From: Pseudomonas sp. Teo4 | GTDB lineage: Bacteria; Pseudomonadota; Gammaproteobacteria; Pseudomonadales; Pseudomonadaceae | Direction of reading: 5' to 3' | NCBI RefSeq assembly: GCF_034387475.1 | Contig: NZ_JAXCIL010000001.1 | Location: forward strand, 1,798,001 to 1,862,000 | DNA: 64,000 bases | In this document: positions 9,138 through 19,249 of the stretch, piece by piece | Position numbering within the stretch: position 1 is the first letter of the stretch | How the letters are laid out: every line of letters begins with the position of its first letter | Translations under genes and position numbers: made by a program | Notes under the pieces: generated by a model | What the model saw: only the letters and a program-made list of their open reading frames with translations | What the model was told of the DNA's origin: nothing | The model's database searches: none

Positions 9138-10061
9138 ATGAGCAACAAGATCCGCTGTGCGTTGATCGGGCCGGGCAACATCGGCACCGACCTTTTGTAC
9201 AAACTAAAACGCAGCGAGGTGCTGGAACCGGTGTGGATGGTCGGCATCGACGCCAGCTCCGAAGGCCTGGCGCGGGCCCGCGAATTGGGCCTGAAAACCA
9301 CCGCCGAAGGCGTCGACGGGTTGCTGGCGCATGTGCTTGAAGACCGTATCCAGATCGCCTTCGACGCCACCTCTGCCTATGTGCACGCCGAGAACTCACG
9401 CAAGCTCAATGCCCTGGGCGTGCTGATGATCGACCTCACCCCGGCGGCCATCGGCCCCTACTGCGTACCACCGGTCAACCTCAAGGCCAACCTGGGCCTG
9501 GGCGTGATGAACGTCAACATGGTCACCTGCGGCGGCCAGGCGACCATCCCGCTGGTGGCCGCGGTGTCCAGCGTGCAGCCGGTGGAGTACGCCGAAATCA
9601 TCGCCACCGCCGCGTCGAAATCGGTCGGTCCTGGCACGCGCAAGAACATCGACGAATTCACCCGCACCACCGCCGGCGCGGTGGAACAGGTGGGCGGCGC
9701 CCGCCGTGGCAAGGCGATCATCATCATCAACCCGGCCGAGCCGCCGCTGATCATGCGCGACACCGTGCACTGCCTGACCGAAGGCACCCCCGACCAGCCG
9801 GCCATCCGCGCCGCGATCGACGCCATGATCGCGCAGGTACAGCGCTATGTGCCGGGTTACCGACTGGTCAACGGCCCGGTGTTCGACGGCAACCGGGTAT
9901 CGATTTTCATGGAAGTCGAAGGCCTGGGCGACTACCTGCCGCGCTACGCCGGCAACCTCGACATCATGACCGCCGCCGCGGCGCGCACCGCCGAACTGTT
10001 CGCCGAGGAAATCCTCAAGGGCGAACTGGTGCTGCGCCCTGCCCCTAACGCACTGGCCTAA
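9138..10061 (+). CDS. hsaG: Acetaldehyde/propionaldehyde dehydrogenase (acylating), HsaG
   Basis: An intact 307-residue enzyme that converts the aldehyde formed by HsaF to its acyl-CoA with NAD+ and CoA, normally in a channelling complex with the aldolase. '[12 protein letters not shown]' is the NAD fold and '[14 protein letters not shown]' holds the catalytic Cys. '[16 protein letters not shown]' is also typical. The ATG at 9138 has GGAG eight bases upstream; longer in-frame starts lie inside the hsaE tail and are rejected. The upstream gap of 23 bp and downstream gap of 10 bp make it the middle gene of the hsaE-G-F operon. Confidence 0.92.
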   Translation: MSNKIRCALIGPGNIGTDLLYKLKRSEVLEPVWMVGIDASSEGLARARELGLKTTAEGVDGLLAHVLEDRIQIAFDATSAYVHAENSRKLNALGVLMIDLTPAAIGPYCVPPVNLKANLGLGVMNVNMVTCGGQATIPLVAAVSSVQPVEYAEIIATAASKSVGPGTRKNIDEFTRTTAGAVEQVGGARRGKAIIIINPAEPPLIMRDTVHCLTEGTPDQPAIRAAIDAMIAQVQRYVPGYRLVNGPVFDGNRVSIFMEVEGLGDYLPRYAGNLDIMTAAAARTAELFAEEILKGELVLRPAPNALA

Positions 10062-10071
10062 GGAGCCGACC

Positions 10072-11094
10072 ATGGACCTCACTGGCAAACGCATCACCGT
10101 ACACGACATGTGCCTGCGCGACGGCATGCACCCCAAGCGCCACCAGATCAGCCTGGATGAAATGCAGCGCATCGCCTGTGGCCTCGACGCCGCCGGCGTG
10201 CCGCTGATCGAGGTGACCCACGGCGATGGCCTGGGTGGCAGCTCGGTGAACTACGGTTTTCCAGCACACAGTGACGAAGAATACCTGTCGGCGGTGATTC
10301 CGCTGATGAAGCAGGCCAAGGTGTCGGCGCTGCTGCTGCCGGGCATCGGCACCGTCGAGCACCTGAAAATGGCCCATGAACTGGGCGTCAGCACCTTGCG
10401 CGTGGCCACCCACTGCACCGAGGCCGATGTCAGCGAGCAGCATATCGCCTATGCCCGCCACCTAGGCATGGACACCGTCGGCTTCCTGATGATGGCGCAC
10501 ATGAACAGCCCCGAAGGGTTGGTTACCCAGGGCAAGTTGATGGAAAGCTTCGGTGCCAACTGCATCTACCTGACCGACTCGGCCGGCTACCTGCTGCCCC
10601 ACCAGGTCAGCGAACGCGTTGCGGCCATGCGTGCTGCGCTGCGGCCAGAGACAGAAATCGGCTTCCATGGGCACCACAACCTGTCGATGGGCGTGGCCAA
10701 CTCGATTGCCGCCATTGCCGCCGGTGCCAGCCGCATCGACGCTGCCTGCGCGGGCCTGGGCGCCGGGGCGGGGAATACGCCGATGGAGGTGCTGGTGGCG
10801 GTGTGCAAGCGCATGGGCATCGAAACCGGGGTGGATGTGTTCGGCATCCAGGATGTCGCCGAAGACCTGGTGGTGCCAATCATGGACTTCCCCATCCGTA
10901 GCGACCGCGATGCGCTGACCATGGGCTACGCCGGGGTTTACGGGTCGTTCCTGCTGTTTGCCAAGCGCGCCGAGCAAAAGTATGGCGTGTCGGCGCGGGA
11001 GATTCTGGTGGAGATGGGCCGACGCGGGATGGTCGGCGGCCAGGAAGACATGATCGAAGACACCGCGATGACCCTGGCGCGCCTGCGCGCCTGA
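10072..11094 (+). CDS. hsaF: 4-hydroxy-2-oxovalerate aldolase, HsaF
   Basis: An intact 340-residue DRE-TIM aldolase that splits 4-hydroxy-2-oxoacids to pyruvate and an aldehyde. Metal and substrate residues are visible in '[13 protein letters not shown]' and '[15 protein letters not shown]'; '[17 protein letters not shown]' is family-typical, and the C-terminal part is the HsaG-docking region. AAGGAG lies just before the ATG. Last gene of the operon, partner of the preceding dehydrogenase. Its family also serves aromatic meta-pathways, so the steroid role rests on context. Confidence 0.92.
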   Translation: MDLTGKRITVHDMCLRDGMHPKRHQISLDEMQRIACGLDAAGVPLIEVTHGDGLGGSSVNYGFPAHSDEEYLSAVIPLMKQAKVSALLLPGIGTVEHLKMAHELGVSTLRVATHCTEADVSEQHIAYARHLGMDTVGFLMMAHMNSPEGLVTQGKLMESFGANCIYLTDSAGYLLPHQVSERVAAMRAALRPETEIGFHGHHNLSMGVANSIAAIAAGASRIDAACAGLGAGAGNTPMEVLVAVCKRMGIETGVDVFGIQDVAEDLVVPIMDFPIRSDRDALTMGYAGVYGSFLLFAKRAEQKYGVSAREILVEMGRRGMVGGQEDMIEDTAMTLARLRA

Positions 11095-11473
11095 CTGAAG
11101 GGCCTGTCGCCAGCTGCATGTGGGAGAGGTTGATTCAAACCTGCATTTTTATTGGGCTTGCCACACCATTTTCGGTGCTTTGCAGATCGAGCGCCGCCCG
11201 CGCGGCGCATCGCGAGCAAGGCTCGCTCCTACGTTTGTTTCGGGCCAGTTAGGCCTGTGGGATTTGCGCGCGAACGCCTTGGCGCATGGCTTGATATCGA
11301 GTCGTACACACAAGGCGGTCGCGCGCGCCTCCACAGGCGTTATTGGCCGTAAACAAACGTAGGAGCGAGCCTTGCTCGCGATGCGCGCGCGGGCGGCGCT
11401 CGATATACGCATCACCTACAAACCCAGGACAGGCACTTCGAAGCCCCTCCCAACATTCCGTGAAGAACCATTT
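11095..11473. repeat. Long palindromic element, copy A (core 11184-11408)
   Basis: This gap holds no gene. It is filled by a near-perfect palindrome: the left arm from ATCGAGCGCCGCCCGCGCGG is repeated inverted at the right end (11338-11406). The symmetry continues inward (GCGCGCGAACGCCTTG against CAAGGCGGTCGCGCGC) to a loop of about 30 bases containing TGATATCGA. The middle module is the AGCAAGGCTCGCTCCTAC type, as in copy D. Related copies are at 27863-28103, 40522-40770 and 58936-59167. Confidence 0.8.
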
Positions 11474-12306
11474 TTATCGCCAATCCGCCACAATCCCATG
11501 CTCAAGCGCAAATGGCTGCGCAGCCGGGGTCCGGCGCTGATAATCCACCGCCCGCGCATCTTCGGCCAGCCACAGCATCACCGCCGCTGGCACCTCGGGC
11601 GGTGCACTGCCGGCGCGCAAGGCAATCACGCCCTTCTCGCCAATGGTCGCCTTCAGCGCCTCGGTGGTCACCACCCCAGGGTTGAGGGTGTAGGCGCGAA
11701 TACCGCGCTCGCCCAGCTCCACCGAGAGCATGCCCGACAGCCGCGACACCGCTGCCTTGCCTGCGCCATACGCATACCCCCAGCCACCTTTGTCGGCGGC
11801 CACGGGCGGGTCGCTTTCGCCCGCCCCGGAGGTGACGTTGATCACCACCCCGCCGCCCTGCCCCAGCATCCGCTCCACCACCGCCTGGGTCAGCAGGAAG
11901 GGGGTGAGGATATAGCCCTTGAACATCCGCTCCAGGGTGTCTGGCTGCAGCGCCATGAACGTTGAGTTGAGGTCATTGCCCTGGTAGATCGCGTTGTTCA
12001 CCAGCACATCGATCCGCCCGAACTCGGCCAGCACGGTCGCGCAGGCCTGTTCGGCGGTGGCGCTGTCGAGCAGGTCCATCGGCACCACCAGCACCCGGCC
12101 ACCCAAGGGTGCGATCGCCTCGGCGGTGCCGTTGAGGCTGCCCGTCAAGGGCCGCCACTGGCATCGCGCAGGGCATGTGGATGCTGCTCGCCTTCTTCCA
12201 GGGTGCGGGCGCTGATCGCCACGTCATAACCCGCCCGGGCGAAGGCCAATGCCGCCGCCCGACCGATGCCACGGCTGGCACCGGTAATGAATGCCACTTT
12301 ATTCAT
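11474..12306 (-). CDS. Short-chain dehydrogenase/reductase (one frameshift)
   Basis: A classical SDR. It has 'FITGASRGIGRAAALAFARAG' at the N-terminus, 'VLVNNAIYQGND', the catalytic region 'VTSGAGESDPPV' to 'YAYGAGKAAVSRL' and 'YTLNPGVVTTEALKA'. The frame breaks near 12147-12149 in a CCC run; one added C restores 277 residues. ATG 12306 follows AAGGAC and lies 13 bp after the hsdA stop, so both are probably cotranscribed from the motif at 13141. It likely oxidises or reduces a steroid hydroxyl/keto group or a CoA-linked intermediate; which one cannot be told. Confidence 0.78.
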
Positions 12307-12319
12307 GCCAAGTCCTTAG

Positions 12320-13087
12320 TCAGAAACGCGGCGCACGCACCATCGCGTCCATGCCGCCATCGATGAACACCACGCTGCCGTGGATGAAAGCCGCCTGACC
12401 GGACTGCAGGAACGCCACCAACTGAGCAATCTCATCGGGCCGACCAGCACGCCCCAGCGGCGCGACGAACTCACGCACCGCCTTGCCAAACCGGGCGTCG
12501 TCCAGCGAAGCCTGGTGCAAAGGCGTCTCCACCGCGCCCGGCGCCACCACGTTCAGGCGAATGCCGCGTTTGGCCCAGGCCGGCGCCAAGCGCCGGGCCT
12601 GGTGGGTCACCGCGTATTTGGAGCAGGCATAGGCCACATGCGGCTGGCCCAGTTCGTTGGCTAACGCCAGTGCCTTCGCTTCGTTGCCTTCCAGCATCGC
12701 CGCGGTCATCGGCTGCTGCTCGGCACCGGGCTGGGTGGACGCCACCGAACCAATCACCAGGGCCGCCGGCGCCTGGCCACGGGCCAGTGCATCCTGCAAG
12801 CCATCGAGCAATTGGCTGACGCCAAAATAGTTCACCGCAACGATCAACCCGCAGGACGGTGCGGTCACGCCAACCCCGGCACAACAGACCAGGCCGTCGA
12901 GCACACCGCCACTGAGCTCGAGCACCTGGGCGATGGCCGCCTCGCGCCCTTGCGCGGTGGACAGGTCGGCGATGACCTCGGCGTCGCTGCGGTCGATGCC
13001 GATAACCTCGTGCCCTGCCGCACGCAACGCGTCGCTGACCGCCGCGCCAATGCCCGAGGCACTGCCACTGATAGCTGTAACAGACAT
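12320..13087 (-). CDS. hsdA: 3alpha-hydroxysteroid dehydrogenase/carbonyl reductase, HsdA
   Basis: An intact 255-residue SDR very like Comamonas testosteroni 3alpha-HSD/CR. It has 'ISGSASGIGAA', 'IGIDRSDAEVIADLSTAQGR', 'GLVCCAGVG', 'VAVNYFGVSQLLDGL', the Ser-Tyr-Lys site ('GSVASTQ' then 'YACSKYAVT') and 'LNVVAPGAVETPLHQASLDD'. It interconverts 3alpha-hydroxy and 3-keto steroids with NAD(H), an entry step for bile acids. The shared motif lies 53 bp upstream. It is followed at 13 bp by another SDR and lies next to the LuxR-type regulator. Confidence 0.9.
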   Translation of the reverse strand: MSVTAISGSASGIGAAVSDALRAAGHEVIGIDRSDAEVIADLSTAQGREAAIAQVLELSGGVLDGLVCCAGVGVTAPSCGLIVAVNYFGVSQLLDGLQDALARGQAPAALVIGSVASTQPGAEQQPMTAAMLEGNEAKALALANELGQPHVAYACSKYAVTHQARRLAPAWAKRGIRLNVVAPGAVETPLHQASLDDARFGKAVREFVAPLGRAGRPDEIAQLVAFLQSGQAAFIHGSVVFIDGGMDAMVRAPRF

Positions 13088-13140
13088 AGTGATTCTCCAT
13101 GATGGGAAGGCCCAGTATCGGCAGGACCTGCGCGCGCCGG

Positions 13141-13158
13141 CATCGTCCTGGCGGACTA
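13141..13158 (-). promoter_or_regulatory. Shared steroid-regulon motif, hsdA promoter copy
   Basis: Exact TAGTC-N6-GACGATG in gene orientation, 53 bp before the hsdA ATG and between it and the regulator gene. Confidence 0.65.
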
Positions 13159-13228
13159 AAACCGGCGCGATATGACTGACTTCAGGCCCGACGCGGGACG
13201 GCCATCGCCAGTTGGGGTGGAGGGACTT

Positions 13229-14416
13229 TCAGACGGTCGACGGCCTTGAGCGCAACCTTGGGCTTGCCAATGCCACCACGCTGTTGAGCAGAATGCGCAC
13301 CAGCTCGGTCTGTCGACGCACACCGGTCTTGGAAAAGATTGAACGCAGGTGCGCACGTGCAGTGTTGCGGCGGATGTTCAGCACCTCGGCGGCTTCTTCC
13401 AGGGAAAGGCCGTTGGCCAGCTCCATGGCCAGCGCGGTTTCGGCGCGGGTCAGGTTGAACAGCTGCTTGGTCACCACGTCGCTGGCCAGGGATTTGCTGG
13501 CCGCATCGCGGATATACACCAGCGCCGCCGGCTTGCCTTTTTCCTCGGCCCAGTCCAGTGACGGAATCGACTCCACCACCAGGCCCAGGTTGACCTGCCC
13601 CGAAGGCCGGGTCACCGACATCGCTTCGGCGCTTTTCGGCGCATCCGGGGAGAACGCAGCACGGATCAGGCGCTGCAGCTCGCGGTTGTCACTGGGGTAG
13701 GTCGCCTCCAGGCGCCCACCCACCAGCTTGAGGCCATCGGCGTTGGCCAGAATCTCCTGGGCAACCGGGTTGACCCGCAGCACGCTGCCGCTTTCGTCCA
13801 GCACCAGCGTGGCCACCGACAGGCGGCTGATGGCCTGGGAGTACAGCTCGCTCAGCGACTCGCTGCGGTCCAGCAGGTTGTGCACCTGCAACGCCCGGCG
13901 CAGGTGGGGCAGGAACATCGCGCACAACGCGCGGTCATGGGTCGAGAAATTGGGGGCATGCTTGGGGCGGGTGATGCGAAAACGCAACTTGCCGCCGTCC
14001 GGGGTGGAGATGTCGGCGCCCATCACGTGGTACACCCCTTGCGGGCCGCAGAACATCTTGAAGTAGGCGCTGTGCTCCCATTCGGTCGAGGTCATGATGT
14101 CATCGACGGTGAACACATGGTCGAGCGGCTGGTTGGCGAACGGCGTGTTGGTCTGCGGGTAGGTCATGTAGCTGACATCGCCCGCCCCTTCGATATCACC
14201 GGAAATGATCATCACGCCCATGTCGGGCTGGTCGGGTACACGCAGAATCAGGGTGACGTAGTTGGCCCCGTAGAGGGTGCGGAAGCTGGTCAGTGCCCGG
14301 GCCATCAACTTGGGGTCGAGAGCGCCTTCGTAGACCTCGCCGACCAGGCGGTCGTAATCGGCAAGGTTCAGGCCGAGGGCGGCCAGTGCTTCATGGGTCA
14401 AGACAGCTTTGTCCAC
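13229..14416 (-). CDS. LuxR-family transcriptional regulator, TeiR-like
   Basis: An intact 395-residue protein. The C-terminal 65 residues form a LuxR/FixJ helix-turn-helix ('FNLTRAETALAMELANGLSLEEAAEVL', read in two parts, then 'RRNTARAHLRSIFSKTGVRR'). The large N-terminal part looks like a PAS-type sensor, with 'LSVATLVLDESGSVLRVNPVA' midway. There is no receiver domain, so direct ligand sensing is likely. Length and layout resemble TeiR, the testosterone-inducible activator of Comamonas testosteroni. Its place beside hsdA makes it the best candidate for binding the motif shared by nine steroid promoters; its own upstream region lacks that motif. Family is sure; the TeiR role is inferred. 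Confidence 0.8.
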   Translation of the reverse strand: MDKAVLTHEALAALGLNLADYDRLVGEVYEGALDPKLMARALTSFRTLYGANYVTLILRVPDQPDMGVMIISGDIEGAGDVSYMTYPQTNTPFANQPLDHVFTVDDIMTSTEWEHSAYFKMFCGPQGVYHVMGADISTPDGGKLRFRITRPKHAPNFSTHDRALCAMFLPHLRRALQVHNLLDRSESLSELYSQAISRLSVATLVLDESGSVLRVNPVAQEILANADGLKLVGGRLEATYPSDNRELQRLIRAAFSPDAPKSAEAMSVTRPSGQVNLGLVVESIPSLDWAEEKGKPAALVYIRDAASKSLASDVVTKQLFNLTRAETALAMELANGLSLEEAAEVLNIRRNTARAHLRSIFSKTGVRRQTELVRILLNSVVALASPRLRSRPSTV

Positions 14417-14569
14417 AGTCTTCTCCTAGCTCGGGTAAGGCTTGGGCCTTCCCTTGTTATTTTTATAATTTCGGCTTGGGGGCTCGAAGCCCCTTCGTTG
14501 CATCACATGCCCGCGCCACAGTCTCGCTGGCGGCCCCGGTGCCGACAATAGGTGCAACCGAGTTTATTT

Positions 14570-16974
14570 TTAGTTACCAGATGCGTCAGTGTTGCTCTCC
14601 TGCCAGCGCCGCACGGGCGTCGCCTGCCTGGCCACCAGCGGCCGGCCGCGGTTGAACCAGGCGGCCAGCGCCGGCAGCAGGAAAATCGCGCCAAGCACGT
14701 TGACCAGGAACATGAACGACAGCAGCACGCCCATGTCGGCCTGGAACTTCAGCGGCGCGAAGGCCCAGGTGCACACGCCAATGGACATGGTCAACGCGGT
14801 GAACACCGCAGCCGTGCCGCGCTGGCACATGGCGCGGTAGAACGCCTCGCGCAGGTCCGCCCCGTCGGCCATTTCGTGCTGGATACGCTCGTACAGGTAA
14901 ATTCCATAGTCCACACCCACGCCAACCCCCAGCGCCATCACCGGCAGTGTGGCAACCTTCAGGCCAATGCCCAGCATCGCCATCAGGGCGTTGCACAGGA
15001 TCGCGACGATGGCCAGCGGCACCAGGATGCACAGCACCGCCCGCAGCGAGAAGAACGTCAGCCAGCAGAACAGCGCCACCGAACCGAACAGCGCCGCCAG
15101 CATGATCACTTCGGCGCGCTTGACCGCCTCGTTGGAGGCCGCCATCACACCGACGTTGCCCCCGGCCAGCAGGAAGTCGACCTTGGGCGTGCGCACGTCC
15201 TCGATGATGCGCCGGGCTTCGCCGATGGCATGGCTGATGGTGGCGCCTTCATGGTCGGTGAGGAACACCAGGATCTGCATCTGCTGGCAACCTTCGGTCA
15301 CCAGGCCATCATCGGGCATGTAGGCCCGCGCGCCCTGGCTAAGGCCCCGGGACGACCCCGGAATGGCCGCCCAGCGTGGGTTGCCTTCGTTGTTGCCGGC
15401 AATCACCCGCTTGCCCATGCCCGCCACGCTCTGCACCGACTGCACACCGCTGACAGCGCGCATGCGGAAGTCGAAGGCTTCCACCGCACGCATCACTTCC
15501 GGCGACAGGCACCCTTCCTCGATGCCCTTGACCTCGACGAACACCGACATCACGTCCAGGCCAATCGAGTAGCTGCCAATGATGCGGGCATTGTCCTGGT
15601 TGTAGCGCGAATCGGCGCGCAACTCCGGCGCACCGGCGCCGATGTCGCCCACCGCCAGCTCCCGCGCCTTCCAGGCACCTGCCACCAACAGCGCCAGGCT
15701 CAAACTGAACACCACCAGCGCAGGGCCAGGTTCGGCCAGCGCCGACAGCCGCCACCACAGGCGATGGCGCCCACCCTGGCTGGCCTGGGCCTGGCGCAAG
15801 GATGCAGGCTCCAGACGCAACCACGACAGGATGATCGGCAGCATCAGCTTGTTGGTGATGATCATCAGCATCACCCCGATGCAGGCGGTCACCCCAGTTC
15901 ATGCACGATGGGGATGTCGATCAGCATGATCACGGCAAAGCCCAGGGCATTCATCAGCAGGGCCAGCGAGCCTGGAATGAAGATCTTGCAGAAGGCGGTG
16001 CGCGCCGCCTGCAACGAATCGGCGCCGGCCACTACATCCTGCTTCCAGGCGTTGGTCATCTGCACCGCATGGGACACGCCGATGGAGAAGATCAGGAACG
16101 GCACCAGAATCGACATCGGGTCGATGCCCAGCCCCAGCAGCGGCAGTAACCCCAGCAACCACACCACCGGCAGCAACGCCACCACCAGCGCCACCAGGGT
16201 CAGGCGCCACGAGCGGGCGTACAGCCACAGCAGCAGCGCGGTGATGGCAAAGGCGATCACGAAGAAGCCGATCACCGTGTTCAGCCCTTCGACCACATCG
16301 CCCACCAGCTTGGCGAAGCCGACGATGTTGATCTCGATATGCTCGCTGGCGTACTTGTGCCGGATCGCCTCCAGCCGCTCGGCCACCTCGGCGTAGTCCA
16401 CCGCCTTGCCGGTCTGTGGGTCGATGTCCTGCAGGTCGGCGCGGACCATCGCCGATTTCAGGTCATTGGCCAGCAACCGGCCAATCTGCCCGGAGGCGGC
16501 GGCGTTGCTGCGCACCTGGGCCAGGTCTTCGGCGCTGCCACTAAAGCGCGGTGGCACCACCACATCGCCATAGAAGCCTTCCTCGGTGATTTCGATGTAG
16601 CGCACGTTGGCGGTGAACAACGAAGTAACACTGGCGCGGTTGACCCCGGAGATGAAGAACACATCGTCGGTGACCTTGCGCAGGGTGTCGAGAAACTCCG
16701 GGTTGTACAGGTCGCCCTCGCCTTTCCAGCGCACGCTGACCAGGAAGCGGTTGGCGCCGGTGAAGTACTGGCTGAACCGCAGGAAATTGACCATGTACGC
16801 ATGGCGCACCGGAATCTGCTTGTTGAAGCCTGGGTCCAACTGGGTGTGCGTGGCGCTGTAACCCAGCCCCAATGTCAGCAGCACGAACAGCAGCAACAGG
16901 CCTTTGCGCCCGTTCATCAAGCCGTTGGCGGTGGCCTCGACGCAGCGCGCCACTCGAGTCTGAGCCTTGTTCAT
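14570..16974 (-). CDS. MMPL/RND-superfamily exporter (one frameshift)
   Basis: A large inner-membrane protein of two MMPL halves, each with one isolated TM helix, a periplasmic domain and a five-helix bundle. TM clusters include 'LLLLFVLLTLGLGYSA', 'VIGFFVIAFAITALLLWLYA' and 'LPVMALGVGVGVDYGIYLYER' (the last near the GXXXD motif of RND pumps). The halves are split by a missing G in a G4 run near 15893-15896; one G gives exactly 802 codons. It lies 10 bp after the YCF48-like gene and with DUF1302/DUF1329 proteins forms a conserved envelope module. Movement of steroids or lipids across the envelope is inferred; direction is unknown. Confidence 0.85.
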
Positions 16975-16984
16975 CTCTCGCCCC

Positions 16985-17953
16985 TCATTTGCCCAGCGTG
17001 GCAAGGTTGCCCGCAGGTTCAACGAAAACCCCTTGCTCACCGCCCAGCAACAGCCGTGAACCCACCATTGCCGCCGACGTGAAGGTGCCGCGCCCGGCCA
17101 CCCGCGTGGCACTTGCCAGCTCGCCGCGGGCGTCCAGGCGCACCACCGAACTGCCGGCGCCGACAATCACCAGCCCGCCACCGGGTAGCCGGGCATGGCC
17201 ATACAGCGGCAGTGCATTGCCGATCTCCACCTGGCGCCAGTGCTCGCCGAAGTCATGGCTGACGAACACATGCCCGCGCATGCCATAGGTCACCCAGTCG
17301 TTGGCCGTCAGGCGCACGATGCCGAACAGCGAACCGTTGTAGAACGCCGGCAGCGTCTGCCAGTGCGTCCCCGCGTCCTGGCTGCGCAGCACCAGGCCCT
17401 GCTCGCCGACCAGCATGCGCCGGCCATCGGCGCCGCCATCCATGCCATTGAGGTGGGCGCTGTCGATGTCCAGCGCCAGGGGTTGCCAGGTCAGCCCGGC
17501 GTCGTCGGACTGGTAGAACTTGCCGAAGCTGCCGTAGGCCAGCACCCGCTCGCCACCGGCCGCCCACACGCCCAGCAGCGGCTCGCCCAAGCTGGTGTCG
17601 TAACGCACCTCGCGCCACTGCCGGCCTGCGTCTTCCGAACGCAGGATCCAACCGTCATGGCCCACCGCAAGCAAGCGCTGCTCATCGAGCGCCACCAGCG
17701 CGGTCAGGGCGACCTGGCGTTGCGGTTGAACCTGGGCTTGCTGCCAGCTGCCGCCTTGGTCATCGCTCAGCAGAATGCTGCCGCGCTCGCCCACCGCCAG
17801 CACGCGGCGGCCGACATCGAGCAAGGCGTTGATCTGTACCCGGTCGGGGCGCAGCGGCTCATCGGCCGGCACCGCCTCGGGGCGGGGAAGGAAGGTGAAA
17901 ACGATGGTCAGGCCAACGAACAGGCAGACCAGATAGCCGATCACCGAGCGCAT
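16985..17953 (-). CDS. YCF48-like beta-propeller protein, membrane anchored
   Basis: An intact 322-residue protein from ATG 17953, which follows AGGAG at good spacing. An N-terminal TM/signal anchor ('VIGYLVCLFVGLTIVFTFL') leads into repeats of the sortilin/BNR kind: 'LLSDDQGGSWQQ', 'LRSEDAGRQWREV', 'YQSDDAGLTWQPL', 'LRSQDAGTHWQTL', 'FVSHDFGEHWRQV'. These S/T-x-D-x-G-x-x-W units are the YCF48/photosystem II assembly-factor-like fold. Located directly before the MMPL gene and probably its periplasmic partner. The shared motif lies 130 bp upstream, the longest spacing of the nine. Confidence 0.85.
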   Translation of the reverse strand: MRSVIGYLVCLFVGLTIVFTFLPRPEAVPADEPLRPDRVQINALLDVGRRVLAVGERGSILLSDDQGGSWQQAQVQPQRQVALTALVALDEQRLLAVGHDGWILRSEDAGRQWREVRYDTSLGEPLLGVWAAGGERVLAYGSFGKFYQSDDAGLTWQPLALDIDSAHLNGMDGGADGRRMLVGEQGLVLRSQDAGTHWQTLPAFYNGSLFGIVRLTANDWVTYGMRGHVFVSHDFGEHWRQVEIGNALPLYGHARLPGGGLVIVGAGSSVVRLDARGELASATRVAGRGTFTSAAMVGSRLLLGGEQGVFVEPAGNLATLGK

Positions 17954-18083
17954 GGGCAGCGCTCCTGATCGTGACACACGAACAAAAAAGCCATGGAGCC
18001 ATTCCTCTTGTTCTTGTCAGGCGCCGGGCCTGCGGGCAAGGCCGCAGGGGTAGTGGGATAGTCGGCTGGAGGGCTTGGCGAAA

Positions 18084-18101
18084 CATCGTCCAAATGGCTT
18101 A
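18084..18101 (-). promoter_or_regulatory. Shared steroid-regulon motif, YCF48/MMPL promoter copy
   Basis: TAAGC-N6-GACGATG in gene orientation: right half perfect, left half degenerate; 130 bp before the ATG at 17953. Confidence 0.45.
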
Positions 18102-18131
18102 AGAATCGATGAACAGCCCGGCCACACACGG

Positions 18132-18244
18132 CCGTGGGAGCTGGCGACAGCCTGCGATGGGCCGCACAGCGGCCCCCACTGCGGCAACCGTCGTGTCGCT
18201 GCGAGCGCTTCGCGCTCGATCGCAGGCTTCGCCAGCTCCCACGG
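18132..18244. repeat. Inverted pair of REP-like sequences
   Basis: CCGTGGGAGCTGGCGACAG at the left is matched inverted by CTTCGCCAGCTCCCACGG at the right, about 25-base arms around a GC-rich spacer that itself has small hairpins (GAGCGCTTCGCGCTC). It lies downstream of the DUF35-MaoC stop. Confidence 0.65.
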
Positions 18245-18303
18245 TTACCTCACCAAATCAATGCGATAGCTTTTGTTGGATGAGAACCGGCCAGCAAAAG
18301 CGA

Positions 18304-19244
18304 TCAACGCTGGTACAGAATCACCAGGTCATTGATCACCGAAGGCCGCTCCTGACCGACCACATGGGTGTTGATCTCCAGGGTCAACTGGGTGCCCCGC
18401 TCGCGCACCTCCACCGCCTTGACCCGCGCCCGGGCATGAATACGCGAGCCGGCCGGTACCGGCGCCGGGAAGCGCAGGCGGTCGGAGCCGTAGTTGATCT
18501 GCGTGGTAAAACCGGTGATCTCGAAGCCCAACGCCAGTTTCAACCGCGACTGCAGCACCTGCACCAGCGCGCCGTGGGCGATGGTGCCGCCAAACGGCTG
18601 CTGCGCCGGGCGCGCTCGGGGTCGGTGTGAATCCAGTAGTCGTCGCCCGACAGCTGGGCGAAGGCGTCGATCAGGGCCTGGTCCACCAGCACGCTGTTGC
18701 TCCAGTCGCTGTACTGCTCGCTGACCAGCGCCTGCAACGCCGCCTGGTCGTTGCAGTCGACCTGCAACTGGCTGTTTTGCTCTGGTGGCGCTGTTTCCTC
18801 CTCGACCGCCAGGGCCTCTAGACGGCTTACGTCCTGCTCCAGCCCGGTAAAGCGCAGCAACCGCCGGCCTTTGCCATCGACCTGTGCGAACACCGGCTGC
18901 AACGGCATGCCTACGTGGATTTGCGCCTCGTCCAAGCCAACCAGGGTGGTATTGATGCGCACCCCTTCGGCCAACTCCACCACCGCCAATTTCTGCGGCA
19001 TCTCGTCGATGAAGTCCGGCAGGGTCGGAATGCGCGTCAAGGTGTAGCTGTACAGGGTCGCCTGCCCCGCCACCTCGCGCCAGCTCAGGTCATGGGCCAG
19101 GCAGGCCGGGCAGTGCCGGCGCGGGTAGAACAGCCACTGCGCGCAGGCATTGCATTGCTGAATCAGCAGCCGCCTGGCTTGCAGGCCCTCCCAGAACGGT
19201 GCGGAGATCTCGGTCGCCACGGGCATCGGTTTGTTGTTGGACAT
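18304..19244 (-). CDS. DUF35/OB-fold (N-terminal) - MaoC hot-dog (C-terminal) fusion protein (one frameshift)
   Basis: Residues 1-150 are a DUF35 unit: a rubredoxin-like zinc ribbon (C-x2-C ... C-x2-C in 'CNACAQWLFYPRRHCPAC') plus an OB-fold. After a linker comes a MaoC-type hydratase half ('SQYSDWS'-like start, 'LSGDDYWIHTDPE', 'PFGGTIAHGALV'). The frame breaks near 18600 at CCC; one added C gives 313 residues. In actinobacterial cholesterol catabolism, ChsH2 has MaoC first and DUF35 last, with its DUF35 binding the aldolase Ltp2. Here the order is reversed and the gene sits 5 bp after a thiolase-like gene, its probable partner. Likely role: hydration, and aldolase support, for a steroid side-chain enoyl-CoA. 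Confidence 0.78.
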
Positions 19245-19249
19245 ACTGG

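Larger units (their letters stand above)
17954..18303. other. Intergenic region with promoter motif and REP-type palindrome
   Basis: No gene is seen. It contains the promoter side of the YCF48/MMPL operon (motif at 18084-18101) and a palindromic pair at 18132-18244, just beyond the end of the DUF35-MaoC gene. Confidence 0.5.

Noticed and set aside
11120..11415. Small open frames inside the long palindromes
   Set aside because: The same frames recur on both strands of each palindrome because of its symmetry and have no start signals.
14552..16396. A 614-codon plus-strand frame opposite the MMPL gene
   Set aside because: Antisense shadow: the minus strand encodes a recognisable transporter, and the plus product is His/Arg/Gln-rich without domains.
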